Under the pieces are notes generated by a model. The model did no database searches. It was not told the DNA's origin and was given only the letters and a program-made list of their open reading frames with translations. From Astropecten irregularis (lineage: Eukaryota; Echinodermata; Asteroidea; Paxillosida; Astropectinidae): a DNA stretch of 64,000 bases. Location: assembly GCA_963971285.1 (NCBI GenBank), contig OZ020254.1, positions 16,150,932 to 16,214,931 on the forward strand, in the 5' to 3' direction. The translations under genes and the position numbers were made by a program. Below, one piece after another: positions 60,123 through 64,000 of this stretch (within the stretch, counting starts at the first letter, position 1; the number at the start of each line of letters is the position of its first letter).

Positions 60123-62799
60123 GTGTTAAAGAGTAAAGATAACGTCATAACGTAAAATAGGGACGATATACTGACGTTTGCCCCACCGGAGTGACAATGC
60201 TGGCAACGCGCCTGAATTCAAGACAGCCATACAGGGCAGTAACTGGGAAATCAATCAGCTGCGTGTTATGGACTTCTTACGTGTACAGTACATGTACATG
60301 TACATGCAGTTATATTTTAATCAATGCCTGGTAGAATCAGGACGTACTCAGGGTTTTCACAGAAAACGTTGAAGAGAAAATCAATCAGCTTTTGTACAAT
60401 TAGCTGGAGCAGGAAATTATGAGTGACAGGCGAGCAGGATGCAACCAATTATCCTAACGCCCCACTTATCAATAAATCCCCTTTTTTCTTTGTCATTGCC
60501 AGTTGCAAGCAAGATGTGTATTAACCATACACCTGTGCAATTCAAAGCAAGGTTACTGTTACTGAATTGATAGAAGGCAGGCACGGTAGATGCTTAGCAT
60601 AGTATAATCAGCTGATATTTGCTTAGCGTGAAAACTAGCCCGGCAATATTTTTTTTGCTGAAGCAGCATGAAACTGGTCATTTGTTTGTTATGATTTGTA
60701 TCATGACTGGCATAGTCCTAACCTGCCTTTCAATTCCCGAGGCAATTCTAAGTTGCAGCAGGAAATGGCGAGAAAATGGCAGGGTGGGAGGATGTTAGAA
60801 ATTATTCCCCTATTGAAAAAAAAAAATCAATAAACCTCCTTGTCCTTGCCATTCCCGGTCAAAGACAAGGCCATTCAATTTAAATCACTTATGTAATTGT
60901 GCAGGGATTTCTGGTTGTATCGAGTTCAAAGCACGACTTATTGTTTAAGATTGAGAGTACAAAAATTGCCTTCATTTTTTTGATGGCTGCTTCGTAATTG
61001 AAGAGATTCGTGAAATTGCAAGCCATGGACCCAAATGGTTGCCAAATTCTAATTAGAACACTGTCAAATATTCAGCGAGCAATATTGAAATTGAGGGTTG
61101 ATCTTATACATGCCAATGGCTCGAATTAAAACAAAAAGTAGCAGATGCTTCTCATTAAATACTTCTATATTTTTTCTATATTTCTAGTATTTACCATAAG
61201 GTGAAGCTTATATACTGGATTTCATATTCATAAAATGAGCATTTTGGTATAGAATGCTAGACTTGGAAATTTCTGTGTGGTTTCTTGGTTAAATACATAT
61301 TCATTTGTCATCGGCATACAGACTAGTTTGATGTTAATGTGATTACATGAACAATTTAAGTGCACAAACATTGTCAGTGGCTGTATGGCTCAGTGCAGGC
61401 GAACAGTTGAATCCATGGCCGGGGTGAATCTAACCTTCAGGAAACAGTGGGGTGAAAATCAAGAAGCCATTTCGATGAAATCAAGTCCTAAACAATTCCT
61501 GAAGCAATCATGATGAAGGTGGATCTGATAAACGAAACTAAGAACTAGGTATGTATGTAGGTTCGATGTTTCTAGATTTTTCTCAAATTATAGGACATAA
61601 AATATGGCACACAATCAAATACACGTGTGAAAAATGGTTTGAAAAATGACTGGAATGTTAAAGGGTACAAATTGTTGGGGTCTCCATTATTTTGTACTGA
61701 GATTAATAATAGCATTATCCAGCGACTAGCCCCGCAAAGCCACGCTCTAGATCTGCCACTGGAACCCTTCCACAACGTAACATCAGGAGCAGCATGTTGG
61801 ACGAAAAGGTGACGGGTAGCCGAGCCAAAACGATAAACGCGTGTACAATAGCCATCACAACTGTGTAACATTATAAACCGTTGTTTTCCTCCCTGCACCT
61901 TCAACAAATTCCATGTAGGCAGCCATTCATGCCACGCACAAGTAATCACAACGACGTACGTTTAAACCTGGTCTGGAGCAAGCTTAAACAATCAAAAGTA
62001 TATCCTTAATGCAGTTTGTGTTTCATACTACTCTTTATGAATACGTATTGAAGGAGATGCTTCTACTTTTAGTATCTGCTCGATGTCTTGAAAGAGATAC
62101 TTTTCCTCAAGCATTTGCTTAAAAGTGTAAGCACGTCCTTCCCTTTACATAAATATAGAGAGTGCTAAATACTTGAAAAGTATAAGCATTATGGTACTTT
62201 TTTTTTAATACGACACAAGAAAGAAGATTATAATTACCTGCCCAAGCAACTTTACAGGGATTGATCATTGTATTGAATTCAGGCCAAGACGTAATTGCGA
62301 AAATAATGGCATGGATGAAAATAACACCCAGTACATTGATTCTGTCTTATTATGCTTGATTTAAAGCAAATCAGATGACGTTATCAGTTTATTGCACTAG
62401 AAAAGGCGCACAGAGGGTCTCATCATTGTTCGTGTGTTAAATACGAATGATACAACTCTGTCACTTCAAAAACTGACAGCAAATTCCAATCAGCTCTATT
62501 TTTGAGATGTTGACATCATCTTGTGTTGGGAAGTAAAATTAATTTTCCCAGTTTTAAGCCGGGTGACCTAGTACCTAAGCAATGGCTACTATTTTTCAGC
62601 AAACGCCTGGTCAGTTCTTAGTTATATATTCATGTATAACATATAATCACTGCTATCTTAAATGAGCTCAGCTTTGAATGATGTACAAGTTAACGTTCTG
62701 AAGGTAAAGTGCAGAATTTGAGATCTTCAATTCAAATAGTGCAGGTGAATGAATGCAATTTGACTTTATGATGCTAATGAGCAACTGGCAGAGTCCATG

Positions 62800-62990
62800 A
62801 ATATAAGGCCATATTTGATACACAACCTGAACACGACAGGTAAACAACGTAGAAAAGTAATCGAAAATCAATCCTTCTACATGAAGGTCTACTCGGAGTC
62901 AGTTAAACATTATATAGATGATAGTATAGAGTCAAGGTATCCATCCATATTAGTGGAACAGGGCGCAGTGAAGGCAGTCATTTTTACGTG
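62800..62990 (+). repeat. Second copy of the repeat at 58,150-58,300
   Basis: See the entry at 58,150; same block order. Further shared sequence (CATACAGGGCAGTAA, CTGGGAAATCAATCAGC) links 60,228-60,262 to 63,098-63,130, so the two regions look like parts of one longer duplicated or mobile sequence. Confidence 0.7.
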
Positions 62991-63309
62991 TATCTGAATC
63001 AATTATATACAAACAAAACATGAGGCAAGCATATGGGCTTATGATATACAAAGGGTCTCCGTGTATCAGTGAAACAGTACATAATTCAAGGCAATCATAC
63101 AGGGCAGTAATAACTGGGAAATCAATCAGCCCCATGACATTTCTGGTCAGGGTATAAGCAATATGTAATCAGTGATTGACTTGGTAAATGCCAAGGACCC
63201 TGGTGAATATTCGCATTACATGTACTAAATTATCTTCACGTAATTGTGCTATGCATTTATTGGCAATCAAAAAAAGTAAGTAGGTAAAAATACATGTAGC
63301 TATATTGAA

Positions 63310-63760
63310 AATTACAATACAATGCTTCTTAAAGTAGGCATGCCCGTTCCTTGAATAATGCATGTATTACCTATGAGATAATTACTACTCACGCAATATA
63401 AAATAAAAACTAGACACCTATAGCTCTTGCAAACAGCACATAAGGCTTTTCTGCATATGATATTATAAATTGATATACAAATATTAACTGTTTTACAAAG
63501 AAAGGGATCCCTTAATGGTCAAATGTAAAACAAATCATGATCCTAGCTTGTACCACTTTGGAATGAGGAGCTACTTCCGGTTTGACCTGAGGTAGAGGTC
63601 ACAGATGTCAACCAACGTGTAACAAATAAAGGCCTTACCCAACATTCACATTTGGCGAAAGAATCAACTTAATATCTCAAATGGTTGATTTTTTGTTGAT
63701 TTTGATTATTAAATTTAAATTGCTTGTAATTTGACACTTGATTACGTTATTCATCTACAA
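63310..63760 (+). repeat. Dispersed repeat family R2, long copy 2
   Basis: Matches 56,890-57,430 in order, including AGCTACTTCCGGTTTGACC. The hairpin is imperfect here. Confidence 0.75.
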
Positions 63761-63769
63761 CTAGCTAAT

Positions 63770-64000
63770 AGACAAACTAGAGTTTATGGCTGTTGAAAAC
63801 AGCACATAAGGCTTGTCCGCATATGTTATAAATTGCTTGTCAATTATAACTGTGTCAGAAATAAAGACCTTGCATAACATTGACTTTTGGTGAAAGAATC
63901 ATGATCATAGCTCTTACCACGAGCTACTTCCTGTTTGACCGGAAGTAGAGGTCGCAGAGGTCAAGCAATGTAAAACAAATGAAAGACCTTGCCTGCAGCT
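63770..64000 (+). repeat. Dispersed repeat family R2, third copy, cut by the window edge
   Basis: AGTTTATGGCTGTTGAAAAC, AGCACATAAGGCTT, GAGCTACTTCCTGTTTGACC and GGAAGTAGAGGTC repeat the family signature directly after the previous copy. Confidence 0.65.

Overview
The window looks like a stretch of an invertebrate animal genome: AT-rich, with spliced genes, many short non-autonomous DNA transposons, tRNA-derived SINE pieces, a LINE remnant and a Penelope-like remnant. A NACHT/LRR receptor gene lies near a fibrinogen-related (FReD) gene, and there is a KMT5A-like SET gene. Together these fit a marine deuterostome (echinoderm, hemichordate or amphioxus-like) best, but the species is an inference and other marine invertebrates cannot be excluded.

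Region 1 (about 29.4 kb down to the left edge, minus strand) appears to be one gene. Its exons encode, in order, a KMT5A/SET8-like SET domain (25,461-25,349; 24,115-23,947; 23,300-23,087), an acidic linker with Cys/His zinc-finger-like motifs and a tyrosine-recombinase-like domain (5,083-3,149), a 42-nt acidic exon (2,141-2,100) and a duplicated 66-nt exon (1,073-1,008 and 510-445). It runs off the left edge. All exon phases I could check agree across the junctions.

The 18-kb intron between the SET and recombinase-like exons holds a huge tandem array (about 5,516-22,160). It has three levels: a 75-bp unit, composite units of about 0.6-1.8 kb, and a 4.36-kb tandem duplication. The composite units carry a 54-nt, phase-0, stop-free mini-exon on the host gene's strand with splice sites on both sides. 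I count 18 copies, encoding ITVQDKAESMPARPEEVP and close variants. Ten copies are paired, 148 bp away, with a near-perfect antisense copy, which would make a stem of about 58 bp in the pre-mRNA. This array of cassette exons is the standout of the window.

Region 2 (22-35 kb) is intron and intergenic DNA with miniature transposons, a tRNA-derived SINE and a LINE remnant. Region 3 (35.5-40.9 kb, minus strand) is the 3' part of an NLR-type gene: a linker of nine 25-residue repeats, a short exon, a large NACHT exon with C-terminal LRR-like units, and an out-of-frame further LRR-like unit. Its 5' exons were not found. Region 4 (41-55 kb) has no convincing host gene: mobile-element debris, then an AT-rich stretch. 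Region 5 (55.2-56.3 kb, minus) is an apple/PAN-like plus fibrinogen C-terminal secreted protein. Region 6 (56.8-64 kb) is repeats, including a 1.2-kb element with 104-bp internal inverted repeats.
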